64,000 nucleotides of DNA, taken from CBDUXT01 sp965371245. GTDB lineage: Bacteria; Planctomycetota; Phycisphaerae; UBA1845. The position numbers and the translations under genes are program-made. How positions within the stretch are numbered: position 1 is the first letter of the stretch; each line of letters starts with the position of its first letter. The DNA is taken from positions 71,963 through 135,962 of the forward strand of contig CBDUXT010000002.1 of assembly GCA_965371245.1 (NCBI GenBank). The letters run 5' to 3'. The notes beneath the pieces were generated by a model. That model ran no database searches. It worked only from the letters and a program-made list of their open reading frames with translations, and was not told the origin of the DNA. Below are positions 17,301-25,726 of the stretch, in pieces.

Positions 17301-17652
17301 GCCCAGGACGCCGGCGGCGGACCCCGGCATGATCAAAGAGGTCCACGACCTCGAGCAGCGACTGAACGAGATCAACGTGACGCTCAACGGCGACAGCACG
17401 CGTCGAAGGCGGCAGGAGGCAAGCCCGCCCTCCATCAGCCAACGGGTGTCACAGGCCGTTCAGTGGAGCGTCACCTCGGCCCCATCGCAGACCCAGCAAG
17501 ACGCCTACCGCCTCGCCGGCGAAGCGTTCACCGATCTACTCGCAGATCTGCGTGACTTGATGGAGAACGATCTGGCTGCCCTGGAGAAGAAGCTCGAAGA
17601 AGCGGGCGGACCCTGGACACCCGGTCGCCTGCCGGACTGGACGATCGAGTAG
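14335..17652 (+). CDS. large exported BNR/sortilin-like beta-propeller protein
   Basis: 1105 residues from the ATG at 14335 (AGGAAGAACAAGCC upstream). There is a signal peptide (LCALIAVLTIPVSVRA). Residues about 40-720 carry many propeller blades with the Asp-box/BNR pattern, such as GGVWKTNNAGTTWKPI, YLSRDGGSSWKN, LYKTTNGGKTWQRI, FFRSTNRGETWSK and VLKSTDRGETWTSV. Between blades are DPRDPDVLYAS-like strands, as in the sortilin/Vps10 and Ycf48-like superfamily. After the propeller comes a Lys-rich segment (about 800-840), a Gly-rich run (GGGGGGRRFRGG), a beta domain (PGTYTVTI) and a C-terminal helical tail. The layout matches a roughly 1000-residue family widespread in Planctomycetes, Acidobacteria and Bacteroidetes. 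Role unknown; often called glycosyl hydrolase without proof. Confidence 0.85.
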   Translation: MTKRPLGLCALIAVLTIPVSVRAIDEEDSKKGKDKDKPVSVKPLASLKFRSIGPALMSGRICDFAVDPNRPSHYFAAACSGGVWKTNNAGTTWKPIFDKQKSYSVGCVTMDANNSNVIWVGSGENNSQRSVSFGDGIYLSRDGGSSWKNMGLKESEHIGMIVIDPRDSDTVYAAAQGPLWNSGGDRGLYKTTNGGKTWQRILHISDDTGVNEVHMDPRDPDVLYASAYQRRRRVWTLINGGPESGVYKSTDAGKTWRKINKGLPGGDKGRIGLCISPANPDVVYAVAEASGSSGGFFRSTNRGETWSKRSSYMSSSPQYYNEIVCDPLKVDRVYALDTRLQVTEDGGANFNSVPGRGRHVDDHALWIDPDDTDHLLIGCDGGIYESYDRGAAWEFKPNLPISQFYRVEVDNSEPFYFVYGGTQDNNTVGGPSRTLSPAGILNEDWFVTVGGDGFVTRVDPEDPNIVYSQWQYGGLIRHDRRSGQVDDIKPREPAGGEAYKWNWDSPMIISSHNHNRLYFGGNKLFRSEDQGHSWTVISDDLSRGLDRDQLEVMGKIQNVDAVSKNRSTSIYGTAVSLSESPMVEGLIYVGTDDGLIHVTEDDGETWRKVGLFPGVPDTTYVSYLTASRHDADTVFAAFDNHKSGDFKPYVLKSTDRGETWTSVAGDLPDRDTVYAVVEDHVDSNLLFAGTEFGVFFSVNGGEEWMKLKSGVPTIAVRDIAIQERENDLVLGTFGRGFYVLDDYTPLRSENRDLLKADAAIFPVKDALLYMQTSRLGGGGRGSQGAHFYAASNPPYGATFTYHIKKKLTTRKERRKEAEKKSGKAGKKGKSKSKYPTIDELRAEDDETTPSVFLTVRDDVGEVVRRITGSRNKGVHRATWNLRYASLGPAVAGGGGGGGRRFRGGSSGPYALPGTYTVTISKQVDGVVTEITEPVSFEVVPLGLGTFEAEDRAAVLAFQKKVGRLQRAVQGASRAAREAGTRVASIEVALPRTPAADPGMIKEVHDLEQRLNEINVTLNGDSTRRRRQEASPPSISQRVSQAVQWSVTSAPSQTQQDAYRLAGEAFTDLLADLRDLMENDLAALEKKLEEAGGPWTPGRLPDWTIE

Positions 17653-17698
17653 CGGACCGAGCGGCCGCGCCGCACGTTTTTCCGCTGCGAGCCCCGGC

Positions 17699-18244
17699 TC
17701 ATTGTGCGCCAGTTGCAGCCGCGTTCGGGGTGAACAGCCGGCCGAGCTGGGTGATGCGTACCAGGTGGTAGTCGTCGTGCTCGGCCGTGAAGAAGCAAAG
17801 ATCGACCAGGCGCATCGGCGCGCGTAGGCGCGGATGGTCTGAGGTCCACGCGAAGACCTCCGGCCCCAGCGCTTCGAGGCGAGCCACCAGGGATGCGCGC
17901 GACTCGGCGAACGCATCGAGCACCTCCTGGATCGGCTTGTCGTTGTGGTCGGCCGCGTTCGTTTTCTTGTTGGCCAGGTCCGCTCCGCGCATGACCGGTG
18001 TCTTCGACAGGAAATCGTCGAGTCGCCCGGACCACAAAGGCTCCAGGTCAAACAAGTGACCGACGTTCTGCTGAATTGACCACATGTCACCATCACGCGC
18101 GATCAGCACATCTCGCGGCCACGGATCGACGAGCGCCGCTACCCGCAGAGGCGTCCCGCGAAGCCGTTCGATGATCTCGCGAAACTGGCCCGCTGGGAAA
18201 TCAAGGTTCCACGTTCGTTCGAACCAGGGAATCCGTTTGGTCAT
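17699..18244 (-). CDS. DinB-family protein
   Basis: 181 residues. DinB/YfiT-like four-helix bundle with the metal-site histidines visible: SIQQNVGHLFDLEPLW in helix 2 and FFTAEHDDYHLVRITQL in the last helix. These families use a His triad to bind a divalent metal and often act as thiol-dependent S-transferases (bacillithiol or similar). It is convergent with the BNR-repeat gene (46 nt apart) and follows the dehydratase gene on the minus strand, with no clear functional link. Substrate unknown. Confidence 0.85.
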   Translation of the reverse strand: MTKRIPWFERTWNLDFPAGQFREIIERLRGTPLRVAALVDPWPRDVLIARDGDMWSIQQNVGHLFDLEPLWSGRLDDFLSKTPVMRGADLANKKTNAADHNDKPIQEVLDAFAESRASLVARLEALGPEVFAWTSDHPRLRAPMRLVDLCFFTAEHDDYHLVRITQLGRLFTPNAAATGAQ

Positions 18245-18283
18245 GGCGTGTGCGTGCCTCCTTGGTGGGATGGGTCCGTGAAT

Positions 18284-18350
18284 CAGAGCCGCAGGCGCTA
18301 GCCTGCGGACCCCTGCGCCGACATGTCCCCGGGCTCGCTTCCGGTGCTGA
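18284..18350. repeat. about 67-bp dispersed element, copy 1
   Basis: It starts with the palindrome GAGCCGCAGGCGCTAGCCTG and continues with CCCCGGGCTCGCTTCCGGTG. The same two blocks recur in inverted orientation at 59079-59156, about 27 of 28 positions identical in the first block. It lies between the DinB and CapD-type genes. Confidence 0.7.
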
Positions 18351-18368
18351 AGAGCGCCCAGCGCAGCA

Positions 18369-20369
18369 TCAGGAAGATGGTACGGCAGGCTTTGGCGATG
18401 GTTCGGCCATTGGTGTCGAATCTTGCGGGTCTTCTTCCAGGTTCGTGGGCGCGTACTCGGGCACGAGTCGCTTGAGCTGGGCCTGAATGTCGGCCTTGGC
18501 GGCCGTATCCGCCATGCCGATCAACCGATCGACGCCGGCGCGGACGACCCGCGGGTCGGCCGACCGGTGTTTCCAGATGCCGATCTTGGGGTGGGCGGTG
18601 TCGCCGACGTCTTCATGCTCGCTGGACAGCTCTTCGAAGAGCTTCTCGCCGGGGCGTATACCGGTAAACGTCACATCAATGTCCACGCCCGGTCGAAGAC
18701 CGCTGAGGGTAATCATGGCTCTTGCCATATCGACGATGCGGACCGGCTCGCCCATGTCGAGCACGTAGATCTCACCGCCCTTGCCGATCGCACCGGCCTC
18801 GAGCACCAGTTGCGCCGCTTCGGTGATGCTCATGAAGTACCGTTGCATGTCGGGGTGAGTCACCGTGATCGGTCCGCCGCTGGCAATCTGCCGCTGGAAG
18901 ATCGGGACGACGCTGCCGCTGCTGCCGAGCACGTTGCCGAAACGAACGGTGACGAACTGTGTCAGGCTGGTGTCGCTCAGACTCTGGACGTACATCTCGG
19001 CCACCCGCTTCGTGCAGCCCATGATGCTGGTCGGATTGACGGCCTTGTCCGTCGAGATCAACACCATGTGCGCGACCTTCGCCTCGATGGCGGCGCGCGC
19101 GATGACGCCCGTGCCGCCGATGTTGTTCTTGATGGCCTCGCCGGTGTTGCATTCCATCATCGGCACGTGCTTGTGCGCCGCGGCGTGAAAGACAATGGAC
19201 GGCGTCTCTGCCGAGAAGATGGCGGCGATTCTCGGGGCGTCGCACACATCGGCCACACACGCAACGATTGCCAGACCGGGGTGCTTGGCAAGAAGCTCGC
19301 GCTCGATCTCAAACAGACCGTTCTCCGCCTGTTCGATCAGCACGAGACGCCGCGGCGAGAACCCGGCGATCTGTCGGCACATCTGAGAGCCGATGCTTCC
19401 GCCGGCTCCGGTCACCACGACTCGCTTGTCTTTGAGTTGACCAGAGATTCTCTGGGTATCCAGCTCGACGGGTTCCCGGCCGAGAAGGTCGGCGATGTCC
19501 ACGTCACGGATCTGGGTTACCTGCACCCGCCCGGAAATGACATCTGTTACCGCGGGAATCGTGCGGAACAGGACGCCGGTTCCCTCGCACCGTTCGACCA
19601 GCGAGCGAATTCGCTTGGGCGCGGCGCCCGGCAACGCGATGAACACCTCCTGGACGTTGTGCTTCTGACAAATATCGCGGATGTCCTCGGTGCGACCCAA
19701 GACCTCGACGCCGTGGATGCGGCTCTGTAGGCGTTGGACGTCGTCGTCCAGAAACCCCACGCAATAACACGGCTCATGGCGCATCCGAAGAAGCTCACGA
19801 AGAACAGCCTCTCCCGCGTTGCCGGCGCCCACGATCAGGACGCGTGTGGGGTTGGCGGCGCGCTGCGGTTGAATGTCCTCGTAGTAGAAACGCACCAGAA
19901 TCCGGGCGGCCGACACGAAAACGACCGTGGCGGCGAAGTCCAACAGGAAGACCGAAGATTGCGGTAGAAGATTCGGCACGCGTTCGATCAGGGCATAGCC
20001 CGCAATCCGCTGCCAACCGTTTTCCAGAAGAAAGTAGACCACCAAGAAGAAGAACGTGCCGATCAGTGACGAACGGATCACACCATAGAGATCTCGAAGA
20101 CCCACATACCGCCAGGATCCGCGATACTGGCCGGCCAACTGAAAGACCAGCAGCTTGACCGGTAGGGCGATGAGCAGCAGCGGAAGGTACAGCGTCGGGG
20201 CCCACGCATAGGAGACGCCTCCCACCCGGCGCGTCGCTCGGAAGTTGTACGCCAGGAGAAACGCGGCCAGCAAGGCGAGCACGAACAGCGCACCGTGCGC
20301 GCAGACCACCAGAATGGTGCGGTATCGGACGACGGGGCCGATGACCCGTTTGCGCAGCGTACTCGTCAC
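18369..20369 (-). CDS. membrane-bound UDP-sugar 4,6-dehydratase (CapD/FlaA1/WbpM family)
   Basis: 666 residues starting at GTG 20369. The N-terminal 160 residues contain about four TM helices (ILVVCAHGALFVLALLAAFL and others), followed by a CoA-binding-like Rossmann domain (RVLIVGAGNAGEAVLRELL). From about residue 310 is the SDR catalytic domain: RVVVTGAGGSIGSQMCRQI, FHAAAHKHVPMME, LISTDKAVNPTSIMGCTKR, VRFGNVLGSSGSVVPIF and TFTGIRPGEKLFEEL. As in FlaA1, the usual SDR tyrosine is replaced by Met in SIMGCTK. It probably converts UDP-GlcNAc to a 4-keto-6-deoxy sugar for capsule, O-antigen or glycoprotein synthesis at the inner membrane. No glycosyltransferases adjoin it. Confidence 0.9.
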   Translation of the reverse strand: MTSTLRKRVIGPVVRYRTILVVCAHGALFVLALLAAFLLAYNFRATRRVGGVSYAWAPTLYLPLLLIALPVKLLVFQLAGQYRGSWRYVGLRDLYGVIRSSLIGTFFFLVVYFLLENGWQRIAGYALIERVPNLLPQSSVFLLDFAATVVFVSAARILVRFYYEDIQPQRAANPTRVLIVGAGNAGEAVLRELLRMRHEPCYCVGFLDDDVQRLQSRIHGVEVLGRTEDIRDICQKHNVQEVFIALPGAAPKRIRSLVERCEGTGVLFRTIPAVTDVISGRVQVTQIRDVDIADLLGREPVELDTQRISGQLKDKRVVVTGAGGSIGSQMCRQIAGFSPRRLVLIEQAENGLFEIERELLAKHPGLAIVACVADVCDAPRIAAIFSAETPSIVFHAAAHKHVPMMECNTGEAIKNNIGGTGVIARAAIEAKVAHMVLISTDKAVNPTSIMGCTKRVAEMYVQSLSDTSLTQFVTVRFGNVLGSSGSVVPIFQRQIASGGPITVTHPDMQRYFMSITEAAQLVLEAGAIGKGGEIYVLDMGEPVRIVDMARAMITLSGLRPGVDIDVTFTGIRPGEKLFEELSSEHEDVGDTAHPKIGIWKHRSADPRVVRAGVDRLIGMADTAAKADIQAQLKRLVPEYAPTNLEEDPQDSTPMAEPSPKPAVPSS

Positions 20370-20445
20370 GTTTCCTCCGTCGCCAGTACATGGCTGCCCC
20401 GGGGCCGGGCGCTCAACCAGGGTGATCCTGCCCCGACCGCCGAGA

Positions 20446-21621
20446 TCAGTGCCGTGGCTCTACGGAATCCGGCAAAAGAGCGTCCTGGGCAGCCTGCATC
20501 TGCGCCGGCCACCGGCCGAACACCGTGCCCGCCAGATCGAGCGTCCCCACGAGACGGCTCGCCTCGCCACGCTCCCGCATGTGCCAAAGCACGAACGCCC
20601 GGAGCGTGTTGATCGTAAGAAACGCCGGCCCCAGCGGGGCTCGCCGAAGGGCATCGACCCGGACACGCTGTGCCGCGGTCGAGTCGCCGAAGCGCGCCGG
20701 CAGGTCCAACGGGTGCAGGAACGGGTTGTTGTCCCGACGGATCAATTGCCTCAAGACCGCGGCGGCGCTTTGCGTGGAGCCGGTGGCCACGTGGCAGAGG
20801 ATTTCCCCGATTCTCGCCTCTGATCCGAACTCGTCCGACAGCGCGGCCGTTTCGAACGCACGGGCCGCGCGGCGGTAGACACCCTGGCCGAACCAGTCCC
20901 ACGCCTCTTCTCGAACGCGGCCAAGGGACTCCGCTGTGCTGTCGTGGAGTCGCTCGGCCAGCGTGGGCGCGTCGGATGGGACCGTGGGCTCAAGTCGCGC
21001 GTCGTCAACGGGGGGGGCGGCGCGTGCGCGCATGGGCAGGCCGACACCGGGTGTTATGGCGGCCCGGGTGACCGAGGCTGTCAAAGCGGTTGCGGCCAAC
21101 AGTTCGTAACGCCGTGAGAAGATCCCCGCAACATCTTTGGGGTCCGCGCTTTGCGGGCGCGTTCCGAACCCACCATAGCGAGCGAACGCATTGCGACGTG
21201 ACCATGGCACCCCCGGCATGAGGTCGTTGATCGATCCCCGTTGACCGGGCAACGCCTGCAAGAAACGGCGGTGACCCCCGGATGGCAAGAGCAGGCTCAG
21301 CCCGCCTCGACGATCGACCCGCCGGCCCAAGGTCTGGTACCCACGAAATGCGTTGCGCTGTGCATCGGTTGCGAAGACGCCGGCCGTACGCCGGTTGGGC
21401 GAGAACGGACGAGCGTTGCCGTACTTGTCGAGCATCGTGGTAGGCCCGTACATCCTGACAGTGGAGGTCGATGGGGAAGGTTGGGCGGCGGCCGTGGCGG
21501 GAAACGCCCCTGCCAGAGCCCACGACAGTACAACGGAAAGCACGCAGCACCAGGTCGGAACCTGGATCCTTGGCGCCGTCCTCGTTGCGGTTGGATATGT
21601 CGGCAAGTGTCTGTCGTGCAT
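20446..21621 (-). CDS. exported hypothetical protein with a helical repeat C-terminus
   Basis: 391 residues. The signal peptide hydrophobic core is CVLSVVLSWALAGAFPATAAA. The middle is low-complexity and Arg-rich (GRRVDRRGGLSLLLPSGGHRR). Residues about 225-330 look like one or two TPR-type helical pairs (YRRAARAFETAALSDEFGSE, then IGEILCHVATGSTQSAAAVL). No catalytic motif is visible. Similar signal-plus-TPR proteins are common in Planctomycetes. Its gene is 77 nt downstream of... i.e. precedes the dehydratase gene on the same strand and may be cotranscribed with it. Function unknown. Confidence 0.6.
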   Translation of the reverse strand: MHDRHLPTYPTATRTAPRIQVPTWCCVLSVVLSWALAGAFPATAAAQPSPSTSTVRMYGPTTMLDKYGNARPFSPNRRTAGVFATDAQRNAFRGYQTLGRRVDRRGGLSLLLPSGGHRRFLQALPGQRGSINDLMPGVPWSRRNAFARYGGFGTRPQSADPKDVAGIFSRRYELLAATALTASVTRAAITPGVGLPMRARAAPPVDDARLEPTVPSDAPTLAERLHDSTAESLGRVREEAWDWFGQGVYRRAARAFETAALSDEFGSEARIGEILCHVATGSTQSAAAVLRQLIRRDNNPFLHPLDLPARFGDSTAAQRVRVDALRRAPLGPAFLTINTLRAFVLWHMRERGEASRLVGTLDLAGTVFGRWPAQMQAAQDALLPDSVEPRH

Positions 21622-21790
21622 AACGTTACAATCGGCAGATCGTAGTTCTCCGCATAGTTGTAATCAAGGTGGGCTGTCCGCGCGGAACCGCCCCGTACAA
21701 GCCGTAAGATACTGTCAAGAAAGGAGTTAACGCCAGCGTGTGGAGGATCGGCGGGGCGTCGAGGAGTGCCTGGCCAGCGGAACGGCGGGC

Positions 21791-22786
21791 CTAGAACTTT
21801 CGCTCGATGATGAACCGGGCCATCGACGACAGAGCCGTCTTGGCTTCGGACGCGGGAAGCACGTCGAGAAAACGAACCGCGTCATCGACCAGGCCGGCGG
21901 CCCGCGTCATGGCGTAGTCGATGCTTCCGGTCGCCTCGTGCCACCGCCGAAGCGTCGAGCGGTCGCAGGCGGCCTCGCCGGCGACCAGGGTTCCAAGCCG
22001 GGTCGCCGTCTCGCTCTCGGAGTGCTCAAGGCAATGGATCGTCGGCAGCGTTAGCTTGCCTCGAACAAGATCGAGCCCGAGGGTCTTGCCGACTTCCGCT
22101 CGCTCGCCGACGACGTCGAGCACGTCGTCAACGATCTGGAACGCTATTCCCGCGGCGAGTCCGTACGCGCGAAGCGCATCCGCCACCGTCGGCGTCGCCC
22201 CGGCGAACGTAGCCCCAAGCTCGCAGGCGACGGCGGTCAACGCGCCGGTCTTCCGGCCGACAATGTCGAGGTACACCTCTTCGCCCAATCGGTCGTTCCC
22301 GATGTGATGGTTTTGCAGGAGTTCGCCCTCACACACCGTGTTTGTCGCCGCGGCCACACGGCGTGCGGCCCACTGACTATCGAGGCCGCTGCACAGGTGA
22401 AACGCGTGGCTGATCAGGTAGTCGCCCAGCAACACGGCGGCGATGTTCCCTTCCGTTGCGCAAACGGTCGGGTGAGTTCGCCGCTCGTCGGCCTGGTCGA
22501 TCACGTCGTCATGGACAAGGGTGGCCATGTGCACCATCTCGACCACGGCGGCCAGCGTGGGATGGGCATCCGTCAACTCGCCGACCGCCCGCCCGGACAG
22601 CAACACCAGCGCCGGTCGGAGCATCTTCCCGCGGTACCCGCGCACGCGATCGCACAGCGCGCGCATGGAGGGAACGTCGCTGTCGAGTTCCGCGTCGAAC
22701 ACTCGCTGCGCGGCGGCGAGCTCCCTCCGAATGGGGGCGTAGAAATCCAGCGAGGTGGGTGCGACGCTGCCGATGGCTACGTTCAC
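21791..22786 (-). CDS. long-chain polyprenyl diphosphate synthase
   Basis: 331 residues from GTG 22786; the frame is open upstream to 23056 but that part lacks similarity and overlaps a repeat. The first Asp-rich motif is LVHDDVIDQADERR and the second is FQIVDDVLDVVGE. Other signatures are GYRGKMLRPALVLLS, NTVCEGELLQ and GKTLGLDLVRGKLTLPTIH. All are typical of trans-prenyltransferases of the IspB/HepT type that build quinone side chains from IPP and FPP/GGPP. Chain length cannot be inferred. It lies downstream of moaC on the same strand, separated by about 320 nt. Confidence 0.9.
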   Translation of the reverse strand: MNVAIGSVAPTSLDFYAPIRRELAAAQRVFDAELDSDVPSMRALCDRVRGYRGKMLRPALVLLSGRAVGELTDAHPTLAAVVEMVHMATLVHDDVIDQADERRTHPTVCATEGNIAAVLLGDYLISHAFHLCSGLDSQWAARRVAAATNTVCEGELLQNHHIGNDRLGEEVYLDIVGRKTGALTAVACELGATFAGATPTVADALRAYGLAAGIAFQIVDDVLDVVGERAEVGKTLGLDLVRGKLTLPTIHCLEHSESETATRLGTLVAGEAACDRSTLRRWHEATGSIDYAMTRAAGLVDDAVRFLDVLPASEAKTALSSMARFIIERKF

Positions 22787-23027
22787 GTCATTGGTTCCCT
22801 GTGGCACGTCCGGCGAACCTTCAGTGATCGGCCGCGTGGATTCGTGGTGCCGCGCGGATTCTACTGACGCCCGAGCGGACCGGACAATCGTTTTCAAATG
22901 TTTTGAAAAGGACAAGAGGGGTTGAGGCTCGGGCGCCCCGGGGTGAGCATTCGTTTCCCTGGGACATGCGCAACCGGCGACTTCGACAGCCCTGCCCGGC
23001 ATCGGGCTATGGTTGTTCTCCGAATCA

Positions 23028-23102
23028 GAGTGGCATGGCCACGCTTGCGTGCCCATGTGCGTCCGGCCAGAGCATGCTCACGCAAGCGTGAGCATGGCAC
23101 CC
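23028..23102. repeat. GGCATG-type palindrome, copy in the moaC-prenyltransferase gap
   Basis: The left arm AGTGGCATGGCCACGCTTGC (from 23029) pairs imperfectly with the right arm CACGCAAGCGTGAGCATGGC (from 23079). The core CACGCTTGCG/CGCAAGCGTG is shared with the element at 31094-31167. The rest of the 322-nt gap between the two genes shows no coding signal. Confidence 0.75.
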
Positions 23103-23108
23103 ATCCAT

Positions 23109-23618
23109 TCATGGGTCACCGCCCGACGCGCGTTGGTAGGTTCCGCTTCGCCCGCCGCTCTTGGTTTCAAGCTGAATCGGGCCGATGACGATCGCTTTGT
23201 CGGCGGCCTTGGCCATGTCATAGATCGTCAAGGCCGCGACCGACGCGCCCGTCATCGCCTCCATCTCGACCCCGGTGCGCGATTCGGTCTTCACCGAGCA
23301 ACGGATCAACAGCGCGCCGTCGCCCGTTCGGTCGAACTCCACGCGTACCCAATCCAGCGCGAGCGGATGGCAAAGCGGAATCATCTCGCTCGTGCGTTTC
23401 GCCGCCATGATTCCCGCCAGCCGCGCGGCCGACAGGGCGTCTCCTTTGGGTAACACACCCCCGAAGAGCGCCGTCAGCGCGTCCGGTCGCATCCGCACCA
23501 CGGCCGATGCGCTCGCCTCACGCCGCGTGATCGGTTTCTCAGAAACGTCCACCATTCGGGCGTCGCCGCCGGGGCCGACGTGGGAAAGATTCGGACTTGC
23601 ATGGTCACTCGTCATCAT
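23109..23618 (-). CDS. moaC: cyclic pyranopterin monophosphate synthase (MoaC)
   Basis: 169 residues, the usual MoaC length. Signatures: ARMVDVSEKPITRREASASA at the N-terminus, KGDALSAARLAGIMAAKRTS, then EMIPLCHPLALDWV with the conserved LCHPL, VKTESRTGVEMEAMTGAS and IYDMAKAADKAIVI. It converts the MoaA product 3',8-cH2GTP to cPMP in molybdenum cofactor synthesis (cytoplasmic). No other moa genes are in the window, so the pathway is dispersed in this genome. Confidence 0.95.
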   Translation of the reverse strand: MMTSDHASPNLSHVGPGGDARMVDVSEKPITRREASASAVVRMRPDALTALFGGVLPKGDALSAARLAGIMAAKRTSEMIPLCHPLALDWVRVEFDRTGDGALLIRCSVKTESRTGVEMEAMTGASVAALTIYDMAKAADKAIVIGPIQLETKSGGRSGTYQRASGGDP

Positions 23619-23677
23619 GACGTCATTGTCGTCGTCGCCGACACCTGGGGCAAATAATCCGCTCGGTCGATCGACGC

Positions 23678-24214
23678 ATGGAGCGGCGTTATCGGGCCGC
23701 TCAAGGTGTGCGGTGGCGAGTCAGACCGCCGTCGATCAAGGCCGATACAACTAGCGTGTCCATCACCCCGACAACCCTCTTGCCTGACTTGGCGGGCCGT
23801 GCGCCCACGCGCGAGCCCTGGACCGCCCGGCTCGTCCACTGGGTCGTCCGCGCTCGTTCGCACCGGGTGATCTGTCTGGTCCTGGGAATCTGGTTGTTGA
23901 ACGGGTTCGACCTGACGTTCACCATCCTGGCCCATGGGCAGGGCATGCTGGACGAGGCGAATCCCTTGGCCAACCACGTGCTCCAACGCGGCACCACCTT
24001 CATCGTGCTGTTCAAAGTCGGGCTCGTCCTGTTCGGTAGCTGCCCCCTGCTTTGGTTTCGTCGCGCCCGCATCGCGGAACTCGCCGCTCTGTTGATCTTT
24101 ACCGCGTACGCGCTCCTTGCCGTTCGTTGGTCGGTCTGCTTCGAACTCTATACGGTCGCCGCCACCAGCGGCATCCAAATGGTCGATATCGAGAACGCCC
24201 TAGGCACTCGATAA
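23678..24214 (+). CDS. small membrane protein, DUF5658-like
   Basis: 178 residues from ATG 23678; GTG 23756 (152 residues) is an equally possible start, and neither has a good ribosome site. Three to four TM helices: VICLVLGIWLLNGFDLTFTI, FIVLFKVGLVLFGSCPLLWF and ELAALLIFTAYALLAV. The motif NGFDLTFTILAHGQGMLDEA followed by NPLA resembles the N-x-x-D...E-x-NP pattern of DUF5658 membrane proteins. Function unknown. It is divergent from moaC and convergent with the dockerin-type gene. Confidence 0.65.
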   Translation: MERRYRAAQGVRWRVRPPSIKADTTSVSITPTTLLPDLAGRAPTREPWTARLVHWVVRARSHRVICLVLGIWLLNGFDLTFTILAHGQGMLDEANPLANHVLQRGTTFIVLFKVGLVLFGSCPLLWFRRARIAELAALLIFTAYALLAVRWSVCFELYTVAATSGIQMVDIENALGTR

Positions 24215-24389
24215 GATATCGACGCGAGCGCTCCGCTCCCATCGATCCAGATGTCGCATCCCATACCGCGCCCGCTCGGTCATCATGCACCTCCGAGCCC
24301 ATTATCAGGGTCTGCTAGTCACGAGAGCAAGATGGGGTTGGAAAGGACGCTTACTCCAATATCGCCTCCAAGACTCCTCGCGCCGGGGC

Positions 24390-25670
24390 CTAATCCTCGC
24401 ATAGCGCGGGTCCCGGCGCAAACGGATAGGGCCGCCCGCTGAAGGCGTCGAGTGCGAACACCACGTCGGTGATGTTGATCTTGCAGTCGGGCGTGCTCGG
24501 CTCCAGGTCCGTTCGGGCCTTGGCCGGCGCGTTGGGGCGGTTGGCGAATCCGTCGAGGATACCGACCGCATCGACGGTCACGTCAACGCGCCCGTCCGGC
24601 GGCGGCCAGGTGCCCGAGGTGAGGTCGAAGTTGCCGGCCACGTCGCCCCATCGACTCGTCGCGCCCATTCGACTCGTCACCGGCGTCGTCAGGTTGTCGA
24701 TGTCGAACACCTCGATCTCGTACGCGGCATCGGGGATGATATGCCGATGGTAGACCTGCACGATGCCCAGCGGGCCCCAGTCCGCGAAGAACGGGTCGCA
24801 CTGAAGCGTTGCCGACATGAAATCGACCTTACCGGGCACCGGCTCGACGGAGCCGCTCCTTTCACTCGTTTCCGTCGGCTCACCCACCCACATGCTGAGG
24901 CCGTTATGCACGTCGAACGGCGCCGGCAGAGCCTGGAACGTGATACGGACGGCCTGCTGTCGATCGGCGTCGCCGGCGGAAACGCCGAGATAGCGGCCCC
25001 GCGGGAAGGCGGCGAAGGGGTCGGGTGTCACGATGATCCGAACTGGCACCACGCCCTCGGGCCCGATGAACGTCACCTCGTCCTCCGCGATCATGATTGA
25101 CTCGGGCGGAAGCATCGGCGAGACGGTGAAGGTCCCGTCGGCATCGGGAGAAACGTCGAGAACGAGCGTGCCCGCATAGACCGACGCCCCTGAGTCGGCC
25201 ACGGCGCTGTCCAGAGCGACAGACGCGAACCGAAAGTTGGGGTGCCCGACGTCCACGGCGGCCAAGTCGAATTGTTGAGAGAATACATAATCGGGCCGCG
25301 ACGAATCGATCATCCCGGGGTCGCAGAGGTTGGGACCGAAGTACTCACCGCATCGCGAGCCCGGTCCCAGTGATGCGACGCACTCCGCGTCCGTCGTGCA
25401 AGGTTGGTACGCGGGCTCCAGGAATCCGCTCACTCCGCTCGTGTAGCCGGTCGCATCATCGGTATCGCCGAGCGGCTTGAACGCCTGAACTGGTTCACTT
25501 GAGTCGGCCTTCCGAGATTGGAGTATGCCCACGCCCTTCGAATCGGGCGACTTTCGCACTAGGAACTCCCGCCTGCCTGGACCGCTTACCCTTGTCGGCA
25601 GTGCGGACTCACACCGACCAGCGGCTCGACACGCCCGTTTCTGCCTGGATGACATTCTCAGGAACGACAA
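24390..25670 (-). CDS. dockerin-type surface protein, doubtful N-terminus
   Basis: 426 residues in the open frame from TTG 25670. The recognisable part starts at about residue 80 (GVSGFLEPAYQPCTTDAECV) and contains a beta-sandwich-like region ending HRHIIPDAAYEIEVFDIDN. The C-terminus is a dockerin-like pair: DGRVDVTVDAVGILDGF and CKINITDVVFALDAFSGR, each a D/N-x-x-V/I-T-x-x-D calcium-loop plus helix. This type of tail is frequent in planctomycete exported proteins. No signal peptide is present and the first 70 residues are basic and unconvincing, so the gene may have lost its 5' end or may start elsewhere. Confidence 0.65.
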   Translation of the reverse strand: MSFLRMSSRQKRACRAAGRCESALPTRVSGPGRREFLVRKSPDSKGVGILQSRKADSSEPVQAFKPLGDTDDATGYTSGVSGFLEPAYQPCTTDAECVASLGPGSRCGEYFGPNLCDPGMIDSSRPDYVFSQQFDLAAVDVGHPNFRFASVALDSAVADSGASVYAGTLVLDVSPDADGTFTVSPMLPPESIMIAEDEVTFIGPEGVVPVRIIVTPDPFAAFPRGRYLGVSAGDADRQQAVRITFQALPAPFDVHNGLSMWVGEPTETSERSGSVEPVPGKVDFMSATLQCDPFFADWGPLGIVQVYHRHIIPDAAYEIEVFDIDNLTTPVTSRMGATSRWGDVAGNFDLTSGTWPPPDGRVDVTVDAVGILDGFANRPNAPAKARTDLEPSTPDCKINITDVVFALDAFSGRPYPFAPGPALCED

Positions 25671-25726
25671 CCAGCCAGGAAGTAGAAAACCATTGACACG
25701 CCGCCAACCCGCCGGCGTGCCGTTGG

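Noticed and set aside
16060..17442. 460-residue minus-strand frame within the BNR-repeat gene
   Set aside because: Antisense shadow: no signature, and the sense strand has clear repeated Asp-box blades.
23758..24214. A sensor or transporter role for the DUF5658-like protein
   Set aside because: Only TM helices and the DUF-like motif are visible; nothing supports a specific function.
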